DNA of 58,587 nucleotides, from positions 1 through 58,587 of IMG/VR virus record IMGVR_UViG_3300024259_000036; one strand, given 5' to 3'. Each line of letters begins with the position of its first letter. Position 1 is the first letter of the stretch. The notes beneath the pieces are model-generated. The model had not been told where the DNA came from, did no database searches, and saw only the letters and a program-made list of their open reading frames with translations. Origin of the DNA: a virus. The translations under genes were made by a program, and so were the position numbers. Below are positions 7,139 through 14,225 of this stretch, one piece after another.

Positions 7139-7547
7139 TGATTATATCCCTTGTTGATAGTGCTACCAGACCAAATCCCTCTTTGATCCAAGCCTGTATA
7201 ACATCGTTAGATATTACAAGTTCCATATTCATAGGATTATTCCAATACTTCATCATCTTATTAAAATTATTTCCTTTGATATACTTGTCTACGATCATTT
7301 TACCTTTTAAAGGACGTTCTAAATAATCTCTAATTAAATGAAGTCTTCCTGCCTTTTCAGCATCATAACCCCACATACCTTTTATACATTCTAATCCATA
7401 AGTATTGTGTCTAAATGTTCTATGATAATCATTAAAAAAACTTATAGAAAATAATTTCGCATATTCATCTAACCATCTATGAACCTTCACATGCGGTTCA
7501 CCTATAAGGTTCATACAATCTTCTATATGCTGTTCAATCATTGCCAT
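7125..7547 (-). CDS. Conserved phage protein, DUF6915-like
   Basis: 140 aa. The pattern VHRWLDEYAKLF...DYHRTFRHNTYGLE (residues 22-53) with spaced His and Arg resembles the DUF6915 family of phage and bacterial proteins of unknown function. Sits inside the clamp-loader operon, overlapping genes on both sides, so it is co-expressed with replication genes. Confidence 0.5.
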   Translation of the reverse strand: MAMIEQHIEDCMNLIGEPHVKVHRWLDEYAKLFSISFFNDYHRTFRHNTYGLECIKGMWGYDAEKAGRLHLIRDYLERPLKGKMIVDKYIKGNNFNKMMKYWNNPMNMELVISNDVIQAWIKEGFGLVALSTRDIINVRD

Positions 7548-7713
7548 TTTTTACTTCCCAATATTTTTTAAAGATTTCTCTCTTTGTTAGAAGGTCTAGT
7601 CTCAGTCGTTCTTTCTCTTCGATACTCCAACCATCATAATTCATAAAACTTTCAAATTCAACTCTTGTGAATTCAAGTTCCTCTTTGAGATATCCTTCTG
7701 GCCATACTTTCAT
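7534..7713 (-). CDS. Small acidic hypothetical protein
   Basis: 59 aa, helical and charge-rich (starts MKVWPEGYLKEEL). ATG overlaps the clamp-loader stop (ATGA at 7710-7713) and the 3' end overlaps the next gene by 14 nt, the usual translational coupling in this operon. No family recognised. Confidence 0.7.
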   Translation of the reverse strand: MKVWPEGYLKEELEFTRVEFESFMNYDGWSIEEKERLRLDLLTKREIFKKYWEVKNGND

Positions 7714-8606
7714 ATCATTCTACCCTTCATCATCTTAATGACCATATGAATAAAATTAATCTCTTTGATTGCCATACTATCATTACGATAAAGATGTTCA
7801 CCTATTTCTATAATAGCATCTCCAGGTGAACTAAAATCTCCCACATTTTCAAATAGAAACTCATACAACCCAGCATAATCAATGACATTAGACTTTAAAG
7901 TTTTTCTTAATCCTTCAAGATTACTACCTTTCAACTGCTCCAGAATAATTTTGAAAGTATCCTCTGATTTGGATATAACATCACCTTTAAGAACACCATC
8001 AATGGTATTCTCTTGGAGACTCCATACAGTCTTTCTAATATCAGGATGACATTTTTTAACAATACTCATTAAGGTTTGTTTGTTATACTTGACTCTCTCA
8101 GATTTCAGAATATTTTCACAAAACTTGAAAATCTCAACTCCAGGTGGGTTTGCCATCTCCATTACTTGACAACGGGATTTAATTTCAGGAATAAATAGAT
8201 GTTCATAATTGGCGAGTAGAATAAAACGGGTAATCTTTTGAACATCTTCCATCAACTGTCTTAACATCTTTTGGGCACCTTGTGGACCAGATGATAGACT
8301 ATCCGCTTCATTTAATACAACAATTTTTAATGGTGTTACACCCATTGAGGTTGCAAAGGATTTGATTTTATCCCTCATAACATCAATACCAGTCTCATCT
8401 GAGGCGTTAACCCACAGATAATCCATTTTTGTTTCTCTTAAAAGAATATGGGCAAATGTTCCTTTACCCACACCTGGCTTACCATAGAGTAACAGATTAG
8501 GAACTTCTTTAAAGGCTTTTTTCAGTTTAGGTCTGATATCTTTATTAAGTATAAGATTATCAAAGGTTTTGGGTTCATGAATAAATGTCCAGATATCACT
8601 ATTCAT
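7710..8606 (-). CDS. Clamp-loader AAA+ large subunit (gp44/RFC-like)
   Basis: 298 aa. Walker A GKPGVGKGT (42-50), Walker B with VVLNEAD (96-102), an SRC arginine-finger motif near residue 147 and the C-terminal collar region. ATP-driven loader that opens the sliding clamp onto primer-template. Forms an operon with the small subunit and clamp, as in T4 (44-62-45). Confidence 0.95.
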   Translation of the reverse strand: MNSDIWTFIHEPKTFDNLILNKDIRPKLKKAFKEVPNLLLYGKPGVGKGTFAHILLRETKMDYLWVNASDETGIDVMRDKIKSFATSMGVTPLKIVVLNEADSLSSGPQGAQKMLRQLMEDVQKITRFILLANYEHLFIPEIKSRCQVMEMANPPGVEIFKFCENILKSERVKYNKQTLMSIVKKCHPDIRKTVWSLQENTIDGVLKGDVISKSEDTFKIILEQLKGSNLEGLRKTLKSNVIDYAGLYEFLFENVGDFSSPGDAIIEIGEHLYRNDSMAIKEINFIHMVIKMMKGRMI

Positions 8607-8833
8607 TATTCATCCTCCAACAGTTCCTTCTTATAATCATCAATACCATACAGACTATCATCAACGAAATTCTGTAATTCAGTATCCAAATCTTCCAGAA
8701 TAATATCCAGATCGACATGGAAGTTACCATCATAATCGTTAATATATTTCATTAAGAAATCATCGCTTACCTCACTAGCATCCTTAATTCTTTTGATCAC
8801 TTTTTCTTTAATTGTATCAAACAGTTCATCCAT
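8606..8833 (-). CDS. Acidic hypothetical protein
   Basis: 75 aa, strongly acidic, predicted helical. First gene of the clamp-loader operon behind the promoter at 8865-8894; its stop shares a base with the loader start. No family recognised. Confidence 0.7.
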   Translation of the reverse strand: MDELFDTIKEKVIKRIKDASEVSDDFLMKYINDYDGNFHVDLDIILEDLDTELQNFVDDSLYGIDDYKKELLEDE

Positions 8834-8864
8834 ATCAAATTGTCTCCTACAAATTTATTTCCTA

Positions 8865-8894
8865 TATTATACAACAATTTCATAGGTTTGTAAA
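8865..8894 (-). promoter_or_regulatory. Promoter of the clamp-loader operon, TTTACA-N18-TATAAT
   Basis: Consensus boxes with an 18-bp spacer, 32 nt upstream of the start at 8833. It overlaps the T-run of the HU terminator. Confidence 0.75.
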
Positions 8895-8935
8895 CAAAAA
8901 AATACCAGGGAGAATAATTCTTCCTGGTATTTTAA
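8893..8935 (-). terminator. Rho-independent terminator of the HU gene
   Basis: AATACCAGG (8901-8909) pairs with CCTGGTATT (8923-8931); seven T follow on the minus strand. Confidence 0.9.
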
Positions 8936-8941
8936 TCAGGA

Positions 8942-9238
8942 TTATTCCTGATTTGCTTTTGCTGCGGCATCAACAGACTCTTTCAAGCCCTTGGATGCTT
9001 TGAACTTCGGAACAGTCTTAGCCGGGATTTGCAGCTCATCACCGGTCTTAGGGTTACGCCCCTTACGAGCTGCCCGATCTACCGTTGAAAAGGTTCCGAA
9101 CCCGACAAGGGTGACTTTTTCATCTTCAATCAAACCCTTTTCGATACCACTCACTACCACATTTACTGCAATCCGGGCATCTTTCTTAGTCATCCCAGTT
9201 TCCTCAGCCACAAAGTTGGTCAAATCTGCTTTATTCAT
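8942..9238 (-). CDS. HU/IHF-family DNA-binding protein
   Basis: 98 aa. Starts MNKADLTNFVAEETG; VGFGTFSTVDRAARKGRNP carries the GFG turn and the arm with conserved Arg and Pro. Histone-like dimer that bends DNA; phage copies act in replication, packaging or transcription. Codons are clearly richer in G+C than neighbouring genes. It is a single-gene unit with two promoters and its own terminator, which suggests high expression. Confidence 0.96.
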   Translation of the reverse strand: MNKADLTNFVAEETGMTKKDARIAVNVVVSGIEKGLIEDEKVTLVGFGTFSTVDRAARKGRNPKTGDELQIPAKTVPKFKASKGLKESVDAAAKANQE

Positions 9239-9277
9239 TTTACTTCCTCCCTTTAATTTTTAATTTCTCTTACAACC

Positions 9278-9306
9278 AAGATACTACACTATTTTTATTT
9301 TGTAAA
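9278..9306 (-). promoter_or_regulatory. HU promoter, TTTACA-N17-TATCTT
   Basis: 40 nt upstream of the HU start codon. Confidence 0.6.
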
Positions 9307-9357
9307 CTTTTTATTTTTTATCGTTTTTTCTGTCCCCCCTTCAAATCATTTGATTCC

Positions 9358-9386
9358 AGTATAAACCATTGGGATTACTATGTAAA
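9358..9386 (-). promoter_or_regulatory. Second upstream HU promoter, TTTACA-N17-TATACT
   Basis: Lies in the gap between the stop at 9387 and HU. The AAATAG lead matches the promoters at 5989 and 12824. Confidence 0.6.
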
Positions 9387-9599
9387 CTATTTATTTTCAA
9401 AATCTGAGAATAATTTCCTGAATAATGTGATATCGTCCCAATGTAAAGATATATTGATGTTATCGGAATTCTTTTTATCTATAAAAATATCAAGACCTTC
9501 TCCATTACTCCATTCAGTCATAATTGCTTCTGTGACATTCAAATGTTCTTCAAATTCTTCATAATTCCATTGTCTAACAGTACCTTCATTAACTTTCAT
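9387..9599 (-). CDS. Small acidic hypothetical protein
   Basis: 70 aa, Trp-containing, acidic (starts MKVNEGTVRQWNYEE). Last of a minus-strand run of overlapping small genes. No family recognised. Confidence 0.65.
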   Translation of the reverse strand: MKVNEGTVRQWNYEEFEEHLNVTEAIMTEWSNGEGLDIFIDKKNSDNINISLHWDDITLFRKLFSDFENK

Positions 9600-9747
9600 T
9601 TTTCTCTCCTTCTTTCCTTGTTACATCCTTGAAATCATATTTTTCCTCAAAATCATCAACACATTCATTGTAACCGATGTTATAAAACTTTACTGCAACG
9701 GCTATAACTATTAAGGTCATAACTATCAATTCCAGTATCCATATCAT
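9589..9747 (-). CDS. Small single-pass membrane protein
   Basis: 52 aa. Hydrophobic residues 2-21 (MIWILELIVMTLIVIAVAVK) form one transmembrane helix, followed by an acidic tail. Overlaps genes on both sides. Function unknown. Confidence 0.7.
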   Translation of the reverse strand: MIWILELIVMTLIVIAVAVKFYNIGYNECVDDFEEKYDFKDVTRKEGEKNES

Positions 9748-9893
9748 AATACCTTCTTTCTACAAGAATATTTGTTGGTTTGTTTCTTTCTATCTCTATA
9801 AACAACCCTGGAAGTGGTTTGTCGCCACTCTTTAACAGGCTCCACCTTCATATCCTTAAAGATTTTATTCATTTGTTTTTTGTTTGCTTTCAT
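9744..9893 (-). CDS. Small basic hypothetical protein
   Basis: 49 aa, rich in Lys and Arg (starts MKANKKQMNKIFKDMK). Overlaps the next gene in ATGA fashion. Possibly nucleic-acid binding, by charge only. Confidence 0.65.
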   Translation of the reverse strand: MKANKKQMNKIFKDMKVEPVKEWRQTTSRVVYRDRKKQTNKYSCRKKVL

Positions 9894-10114
9894 TACAACT
9901 CCAATTCAAATAATTTTTCTATATCATCATGTTCATTATATTCATCAAACCATTTGTCATTTATATTCCATCCATGGTATCCATAATAACGACCTTTTGC
10001 AGAAACTTCTCTAACGGTTTTACCATCAAAATAATGTTCCATATCTCCATTTATACTAGGAGTTTCATCCTTATTAAGGAATTCTAATTTCTTAAAGATT
10101 ACTCTCATATTCAT
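9893..10114 (-). CDS. MKVIFKKL-family small protein, copy 1
   Basis: 73 aa (71 from the second ATG). Shares the pattern VIFKKL...MEHYFDGKTVREV...WF with the proteins at 28056-28319 and 28763-29014: an N-terminal basic strand, a central acidic-aromatic core and a Trp-Phe motif near the end. Family unknown. Its start overlaps the preceding metalloprotease-like gene by 23 nt. Confidence 0.75.
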   Translation of the reverse strand: MNMRVIFKKLEFLNKDETPSINGDMEHYFDGKTVREVSAKGRYYGYHGWNINDKWFDEYNEHDDIEKLFELEL

Positions 10115-10421
10115 GTCCGTGTCTATGTTCCCACATATCTTTTAAAATTGTTTGTGCTCTTTCATTCAATTCATTCAATGCCCACCTGTCTGCTTCCTCT
10201 TCATCTATGATACCTGTCAGATGCGCCATTTCATGCGATATAACCACATTCACTTCATCAACTGTAAGACTATTAACAAAATCTTCTCTAAGGAGGATAA
10301 AACTCTCATCCTCAAGGATACAACAAAAAGCGTTCTTATCATATTCTATACCATGATTATCAAACATTTCAAGCAGTTGTTTAAATCGTTTATCTTCCAT
10401 CACTAAGATTTGCTCTTTCAT
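10092..10421 (-). CDS. HExxH zinc metalloprotease-like protein
   Basis: 109 aa. VISHEMAHLTG (residues 60-70) contains HExxH, and a downstream Glu in EEEADRWAL fits a gluzincin/IrrE-like third ligand. The size is a bare catalytic core. The substrate is unknown; IrrE/ImmA-like proteases cleave repressors, so a regulatory role is possible. ATG overlaps the upstream stop (ATGA). Confidence 0.6.
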   Translation of the reverse strand: MKEQILVMEDKRFKQLLEMFDNHGIEYDKNAFCCILEDESFILLREDFVNSLTVDEVNVVISHEMAHLTGIIDEEEADRWALNELNERAQTILKDMWEHRHGHEYESNL

Positions 10422-10573
10422 TTCCTGTTCCTCTTACGGGCTTTCTTAGCGTTTTTATTTTTCTTCTTTTTCTTGTTCCTTTTCTTTACTATACTTGACA
10501 TATACTTATCAAATGCTTCCTGTTCATCAGGTGTCAATTCTAATTCTTTTAATTCTTCCTCAGTCCAGTTCAT
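10418..10573 (-). CDS. Small protein with polybasic tail
   Basis: 51 aa from the ATG at 10573, chosen for its TTAGGAG site. Acidic N-terminal half (NWTEEELKELEL), then a C-terminal run of Lys/Arg/Asn from residue 32. The tail suggests RNA or DNA binding. No family recognised. Confidence 0.65.
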   Translation of the reverse strand: MNWTEEELKELELTPDEQEAFDKYMSSIVKKRNKKKKKNKNAKKARKRNRK

Positions 10574-10580
10574 AATACTC

Positions 10581-10922
10581 CTAAGAGGATGCCATACCAC
10601 AAAAGATATATGCTCTTATTCCCCTCTTACCCTTACACCAGTTATTATATGACAGTTGTTTAATCTTTTTCAAATAAGACCTTTTAGCCTCTATACAAAA
10701 GGCTGGTCCCCACTTATCATTTTCTTCAATGATTTCACTGGCATACTTCTCTGGATCCTTTCTTGGAGGACATTCTTTCATAATAAAACCATCTTTCTCT
10801 GCGATGGTACCAGTGTATCCACCGTGTCCATGTGAATGTCTCGCACTTTCTACCAATTCATTAAAAGCATCCTCAGGTGATAATTTACCTACATAACCAT
10901 TAACAAAATCACATCCGCCCAT
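10581..10922 (-). CDS. Conserved-looking hypothetical protein
   Basis: 113 aa from the ATG at 10922, which follows AAAGGAAA. A longer reading would start upstream of the predicted +1 of the promoter at 10971. Gly/His-rich SARHSHGHGGYTGTIAEKDG (residues 27-46) is the most distinctive stretch. Function unknown. Confidence 0.65.
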   Translation of the reverse strand: MGGCDFVNGYVGKLSPEDAFNELVESARHSHGHGGYTGTIAEKDGFIMKECPPRKDPEKYASEIIEENDKWGPAFCIEAKRSYLKKIKQLSYNNWCKGKRGIRAYIFCGMASS

Positions 10923-10970
10923 AATATATTTCCTTTCACTCCAGGGGTTTACTCTTGAACCAACATTCAT

Positions 10971-10999
10971 AGTATAATAAATGTTGGGTTAAAAGTAAA
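10971..10999 (-). promoter_or_regulatory. Promoter, TTTACT-N17-TATACT
   Basis: It lies about 50 nt upstream of the start at 10922 and sets the 5' end of that small-gene run. Confidence 0.6.
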
Positions 11000-11004
11000 C
11001 AATT

Positions 11005-11190
11005 TTAATGCATGTAGGTTTCCGTTGCAGTATTGTCAAAATGGGCACATATAAACAAACCCATTATACCCACTATAACACTGATTACAAAATATGTTAA
11101 TGTTGCTACTTCCGTTGCGGTTATAGCATCTACCCAAACAACTGCTAATATATCATACCAGAGGTCTATTGGCATCCTCAATAATCTCAT
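11005..11190 (-). CDS. Small membrane protein
   Basis: 61 aa. Hydrophobic segments about 8-27 and 29-49 suggest one or two transmembrane helices; His-rich end. GGAGG site before the ATG. Unknown role. Confidence 0.65.
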   Translation of the reverse strand: MRLLRMPIDLWYDILAVVWVDAITATEVATLTYFVISVIVGIMGLFICAHFDNTATETYMH

Positions 11191-11204
11191 ATTCTTACCT
11201 CCTC

Positions 11205-11585
11205 TTATACAAGGTCAATGGTAAGTTCTTTATTACATTCGCCACAATATGTTACATAAATGCCATCATCATCAAACATACACATATCCACTTGTTCTGC
11301 AATATTACACTCTGGACAAGTATATTCAGCCAAAATAGCATCAGGTCTTACAATAACTGCCCGATTTTCCCGATCTGACAGTTCTTTCTCCAATTCATCA
11401 ACAGTAAAATCAGCCAAAATCTCCCGTTTTTCTTCATCCCAAGTCATATCTTCATTCTCCTCTATTGCTTTAAAATTAAATATCAAAGTTCCTTTACATG
11501 ATGGACAATATGTATCAGGATTAGCCCATTTCATCTCAAAAGCACTAATTACATTACAACATTTCGGACATTCATACATATTCAT
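11205..11585 (-). CDS. Double zinc-ribbon protein
   Basis: 126 aa (124 from the second ATG). Two four-Cys ribbons: CPKC...CPSC (residues 6-32) and CPEC...CGEC (residues 90-117), joined by an acidic linker. Likely a nucleic-acid or protein adaptor; no enzyme motif. One of several zinc-binding small proteins in this phage. Confidence 0.7.
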   Translation of the reverse strand: MNMYECPKCCNVISAFEMKWANPDTYCPSCKGTLIFNFKAIEENEDMTWDEEKREILADFTVDELEKELSDRENRAVIVRPDAILAEYTCPECNIAEQVDMCMFDDDGIYVTYCGECNKELTIDLV

Positions 11586-11762
11586 TTACCCCACTCTATT
11601 AGAAGTAGATTCCATCTTACACTCATTACAAATAAATGTCAACCTATCTTCTCCCTGCATTCCTTCACTTATATCCACGAATTCCGTGTCATCCTCATTA
11701 ATCCAGTCATTACAACCTTTACAATATACTCTAATAACCTTCTTAAAACTGTATCTAGGCAT
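11586..11762 (-). CDS. Small zinc-finger protein
   Basis: 58 aa with CKGC (14-17) and CNEC (46-49). Shares its start region with the stop of the gene before it (TAATG). Function unknown. Confidence 0.7.
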   Translation of the reverse strand: MPRYSFKKVIRVYCKGCNDWINEDDTEFVDISEGMQGEDRLTFICNECKMESTSNRVG

Positions 11763-11902
11763 TATACCACCTTTCGTTTGAATATAACAGTAAAATTATC
11801 TCTCATAACAAGTTCCCATCCATCAGCACCCATTTCATTAAGTTTTTTAATATCAGTCAATACTATGAATGATTTCAACTTGTATTCCCACTTTTCCATC
11901 AT
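11762..11902 (-). CDS. DUF4177-like small protein
   Basis: 46 aa. WEYKLK near the start, DGWELV in the middle and FKRK at the end match the short DUF4177 pattern of unknown function. ATGATG start; the 3' end overlaps the next start. Confidence 0.55.
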   Translation of the reverse strand: MMEKWEYKLKSFIVLTDIKKLNEMGADGWELVMRDNFTVIFKRKVV

Positions 11903-12075
11903 TACGCCTCTTTATTATATAACGGCCATATAGGTTCTATACGATTTAATACATCTTTTATGTTAATATAATCATTCGGCCACATGAATTTATCAGTATG
12001 TAAGTGTAACCTCAATTCCGACAAAACTTCCGCCATTTCCTTGTTTTCCTTCTCTAAACGCTTGATATAATTCAT
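11902..12075 (-). CDS. Small coiled-coil protein
   Basis: 57 aa. Heptad-like Leu/Glu/Lys in the first 27 residues, then an aromatic C-terminal half. No family recognised. Confidence 0.65.
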   Translation of the reverse strand: MNYIKRLEKENKEMAEVLSELRLHLHTDKFMWPNDYINIKDVLNRIEPIWPLYNKEA

Positions 12076-12080
12076 ATTTT

Positions 12081-12224
12081 TTACTCTTCCTTCCCATACT
12101 TATCAATATACTCTTCAAAATACTGCCAACGGGTATTTCTGATATCCCGCAACCGATTTTCAAGTATATCAATCTCTTCCTTAAGGTCTAACATCATACT
12201 AATCAGTTTTTCTTTGTCTTCCAT
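12081..12224 (-). CDS. Small coiled-coil protein
   Basis: 47 aa, nearly all predicted helix (starts MEDKEKLISMMLDL). AAAGGAG precedes the ATG. First coding gene downstream of the structured RNA at 12245-12375. Confidence 0.65.
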   Translation of the reverse strand: MEDKEKLISMMLDLKEEIDILENRLRDIRNTRWQYFEEYIDKYGKEE

Positions 12225-12244
12225 TATGATCTCCTTTAATTAAA

Positions 12245-12375
12245 CCCTTATACGGAGAAGGCAGTTACATAGGCAATTCCTATGCCCTGCGACACAAGTA
12301 TGTTTATGTTGGGTATAACATAACGCATACTTTCCATCAAACACTTACCCTTATGTTCTCATCTCCCTATAAAGG
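12245..12375 (-). ncRNA. 131-nt structured RNA with a long closing stem
   Basis: Ends 12245-12258 and 12362-12375 pair over 14 positions: 12 Watson-Crick, one G-U that exists only in the minus-strand RNA, one G-G. Inside are AGTATG/CATACT around TTATGTT/AACATAA, and GCAG/CTGC around CATAGG/CCTATG, giving a multi-arm junction. It lies 6 nt after the tRNA at 12382 and before the coiled-coil genes. Discrete RNA or riboswitch-like leader. Confidence 0.65.
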
Positions 12376-12381
12376 TTCAAA

Positions 12382-12454
12382 TGGTGGCGGGTCAGGGATT
12401 TGAACCCTGCTTCCCAAGGTTATGAGCCTTAGTGGTTCACCAGAACTACCCGCT
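12382..12454 (-). tRNA. tRNA-Met(CAT), initiator-like
   Basis: 73 nt with encoded CCA. Anticodon loop CTCATAA. Position 1 (A) cannot pair with position 72 (C), the unpaired 1-72 feature of bacterial initiator tRNA, and the T-arm TTCAAAT also matches initiators. The D-loop is very short (GTTC-TGGT-GAAC). The only minus-strand tRNA. Confidence 0.85.
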
Positions 12455-12459
12455 ACATA

Positions 12460-12512
12460 GTGCAAAATCTACTCTATTTATCAACAAGTAGGGAAGATTT
12501 TGCACCTTTTTT
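12460..12512. terminator. Hairpin with plus-strand T-tail
   Basis: GTGCAAAATCT (12460-12470) pairs with AGATTTTGCAC (12495-12505); CTTTTTT follows on the plus strand. It lies between the PC4-like gene and the tRNA, both minus, so it would stop antisense transcription or act as a processing stem. Confidence 0.5.
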
Positions 12513-12514
12513 AC

Positions 12515-12781
12515 TTATACAATCTCATCCAGAGATCCCCCTGCCAGGTAAGAATGAACAACCGGCATTATATCAGCCAGTTTTTCAACTTCCCCACCGG
12601 TCAAACGCCCGGCTTTACGAAACCCGTCCTCACCGTTTCGTTTCTGATAAACACGGGGGCCAATCTGCAACTTAGGCTCTCCGCCGTTGTAAGAATAAAC
12701 CGACACCTTCAAAGTGGTGTCATTCTCACCTTCAATATTCGCCATATACAACACTTTGTCCGCACTTTTATCGTATGCCAT
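12515..12781 (-). CDS. PC4/YdbC-like ssDNA-binding protein
   Basis: 88 aa. LKVSVYSYNGGEPKLQIG (24-41), a GFRKAGRLT turn (53-61) and a C-terminal helix follow the PC4 pattern (beta-sheet then kinked helix). PC4-like proteins bind single-stranded DNA and act in transcription or replication. GC-rich codons, like HU, suggest high expression. Own promoter at 12824. Confidence 0.55.
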   Translation of the reverse strand: MAYDKSADKVLYMANIEGENDTTLKVSVYSYNGGEPKLQIGPRVYQKRNGEDGFRKAGRLTGGEVEKLADIMPVVHSYLAGGSLDEIV

Positions 12782-12823
12782 TAAGATCCCCTTTCACATT
12801 TCAAAAAAGTTAATAATATAAAC

Positions 12824-12852
12824 ACTATACACTACAGTCAAAACTTTGTAAA
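12824..12852 (-). promoter_or_regulatory. Promoter of the PC4-like gene, TTTACA-N17-TATAGT
   Basis: 43 nt upstream of the start at 12781. The AAATAG lead is shared with 5989 and 9358, and TATAAATA overlaps just upstream. Confidence 0.75.
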
Positions 12853-12855
12853 CTA

Positions 12856-13007
12856 TTTATATGAGATATGATACCAGAGGCTATTTGATTTGGATGCAGT
12901 GCCAGGTTGTCCGCAACTACTTGACTAGTACAAGTAGGAGCCTTGTTTTTTTATCCTGTGTATGCCCAAGCCATCAGGGACAGTATAAATATCATACCTC
13001 ATATAAA
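12856..13007 (-). ncRNA. 152-nt structured RNA closed by an 18-position stem
   Basis: 12856-12873 pairs with 12990-13007. The single non-Watson-Crick position is A-C on plus but U-G on minus, favouring a minus-strand RNA. Inside is a CTACTTG/CAAGTAG hairpin. No ORF. It lies downstream of the minus promoter at 13194. Confidence 0.55.
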
Positions 13008-13025
13008 CAGTTTAAAATTCTTTGA

Positions 13026-13187
13026 TTGCCTCCAGTCTATATTGGTACAGAGGCAACCAGCCCGTTAATAATACCCATCCACTCTACCCACGGACAAAGC
13101 AGTGGAATTTACGGTTCCAATTCAAACCCACGACATAGTTATACCCCTATATACAACGGGTTAATAAAGACATTCTCCCTACGAACT
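13026..13187 (-). ncRNA. Putative small RNA from the 13194 promoter
   Basis: Starts TTTCAGTTCGTAGGGAG, shared with the plus RNA at 14108. CCCGTT/AACGGG and GGTT/AACC pairings inside; ends with TTGCCTC/GAGGCAA (13026-13056), a weak terminator. No ORF. Confidence 0.45.
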
Positions 13188-13193
13188 GAAATC

Positions 13194-13222
13194 ATCTTAC
13201 ATCATTTTGAATTTTCTGTAAA
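13194..13222 (-). promoter_or_regulatory. Divergent-array promoter, TTTACA-N17-TAAGAT
   Basis: Minus member of a six-promoter family whose transcripts start TTTCAGT. Confidence 0.75.
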
Positions 13223-13392
13223 CTGAAAAAATGCTTTCCGGAAAGACTTGGAAAAGGTTAACAGTTTCGTTGGCTTATGTATCATTAGTCAGGTGGTGCA
13301 CCACCCTTTCATAATACCTTCTGGGACGTCCAGATCTGCGATATAGTTTACGATTTATGTTTCCCGTGAAATTTCCCTCAACAACTGAAAAC

Positions 13393-13421
13393 ATCATATC
13401 AGATTCCCAGAAGTTCGTAAA
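13393..13421 (-). promoter_or_regulatory. Divergent-array promoter, TTTACG-N17-TATGAT
   Basis: Minus strand; the transcript begins GTTTTCAGTTGTTGAGGGAA. No ATG-initiated ORF of useful length follows. Confidence 0.7.
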
Positions 13422-13481
13422 CATTAAAAATTCTGTAATCATTTCACACCGTTAGAAAAATCGTAATCATTTCAAACCCCT

Positions 13482-13510
13482 ATCATAACATACGATCCCA
13501 GGATTGTAAA
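13482..13510 (-). promoter_or_regulatory. Divergent-array promoter, TTTACA-N17-TATGAT
   Basis: Outermost minus promoter. The transcript carries two copies of GAAATGATTAC. Confidence 0.7.
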
Positions 13511-13561
13511 CGAAAAAAATGACTGAATGGGATTCACCGTAACCACCTGAAATCATTGGGG

Positions 13562-13647
13562 CGGAGGATCGAGGAGGTGCTCAGCCAGAGTTCGGGTAGG
13601 TCATAGCCAGGCCCAAGTCTCGGAGATCGACCACCGTTGATCCTCCG
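13562..13647 (+). repeat. 86-bp GC-rich hairpin element, copy 1
   Basis: Terminal inverted repeat CGGAGGATC/GATCCTCCG. The left arm continues GAGGAGGTGCTC, containing a perfect Shine-Dalgarno-like AGGAGGTG. Much higher G+C than surroundings; no ORF. Confidence 0.75.
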
Positions 13648-13748
13648 GGTCTTCAGCGGGTATTCCTCCTCCTATAGGAGGGGATCTCCGGCCAGTAGGA
13701 CAGGGGCTCCCCTAAACCCCTAGAATTATTGAGATTTCCCTGAGAACC

Positions 13749-13834
13749 CGGAGGATTGAGGAGGTGCTCGGGGAGAGCTGGAGAAGGTCTAAGCCAGGCT
13801 CATGTCTCGGAGAACGATCCTCCTCGATCCTCCG
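13749..13834 (+). repeat. 86-bp GC-rich hairpin element, copy 2
   Basis: Same length and arms as copy 1; the ends pair over 16 positions with one G-U. The interior shares AGCCAGGC and GTCTCGGAGA with copy 1. Both copies are followed by a similar AACCCC...TAGAATTATT block, so a roughly 190-bp unit is duplicated. Confidence 0.75.
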
Positions 13835-13964
13835 GGTCGTCAGCCCCCATCTCCCTGTCCCTCAAATAATATCAGGGGGTTACCCGATTTTTCTCAGGAG
13901 CAGGAAGCCCAATATTTTCAGGGGCTTACTGTAACCCCGTAGAATTATTCAGAAAAAAATCTGG

Positions 13965-13993
13965 TTTACATATCTTTCTCCGCCTGTTATGCT
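13965..13993 (+). promoter_or_regulatory. Divergent-array promoter, TTTACA-N17-TATGCT
   Basis: First plus-strand promoter of the control region. A 22-codon ORF with GGAGGG and ATG (14034) follows, too short to call a gene. Confidence 0.65.
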
Positions 13994-14072
13994 TGTCATG
14001 ATTGATTTTGCGTTTTTCACTTGGAGGGATCATGTCATTTAAGGTAGTGAAATTGTTGAGAAACTTTTTTTG

Positions 14073-14101
14073 TTTACGGCTTCACGGAGAAATGATATGA
14101 T
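14073..14101 (+). promoter_or_regulatory. Divergent-array promoter, TTTACG-N17-TATGAT
   Basis: The transcript starts GTTTTCAGTTCGTAGGGAG, the same as the minus promoter at 13194. Confidence 0.75.
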
Positions 14102-14107
14102 GTTTTC

Positions 14108-14225
14108 AGTTCGTAGGGAGTTCAACTTTTAAACATAACATTTTAACCGCTTACAGGTACGCCATAGACGATCTATGGGACGATCCGAGAACGCCACTGC
14201 AGGGGCTAAGTGTAGGATCGTTTTT
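14108..14225 (+). ncRNA. Putative 118-nt small RNA
   Basis: From the 14073 promoter to a terminator, ACGATCC/GGATCGT plus TTTTT (14180-14225). Contains the perfect hairpin CCATAG-acgat-CTATGG. No ORF with a ribosome site. Confidence 0.6.
14180..14225 (+). terminator. Rho-independent terminator
   Basis: ACGATCC (14180-14186) pairs with GGATCGT (14215-14221), then a T-run. Confidence 0.7.

Noticed and set aside
12500-12784. 94-codon plus-strand ORF
   Set aside because: Shadow of the PC4-like gene on the other strand, whose promoter, ribosome site and family pattern are convincing.
13026-13226. 66-codon plus-strand ORF in the control region
   Set aside because: No ribosome site; it overlaps a strong opposite promoter and a structured RNA.
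13562-13834. Repeat copies 187 bp apart as a CRISPR-like array
   Set aside because: Only two direct copies, each with internal dyad symmetry and 101-bp spacing, and no cas genes.
14034-14102. 22-codon ORF after GGAGGG
   Set aside because: Good ribosome site but too short, and it runs into the next promoter; mentioned only in the promoter entry.
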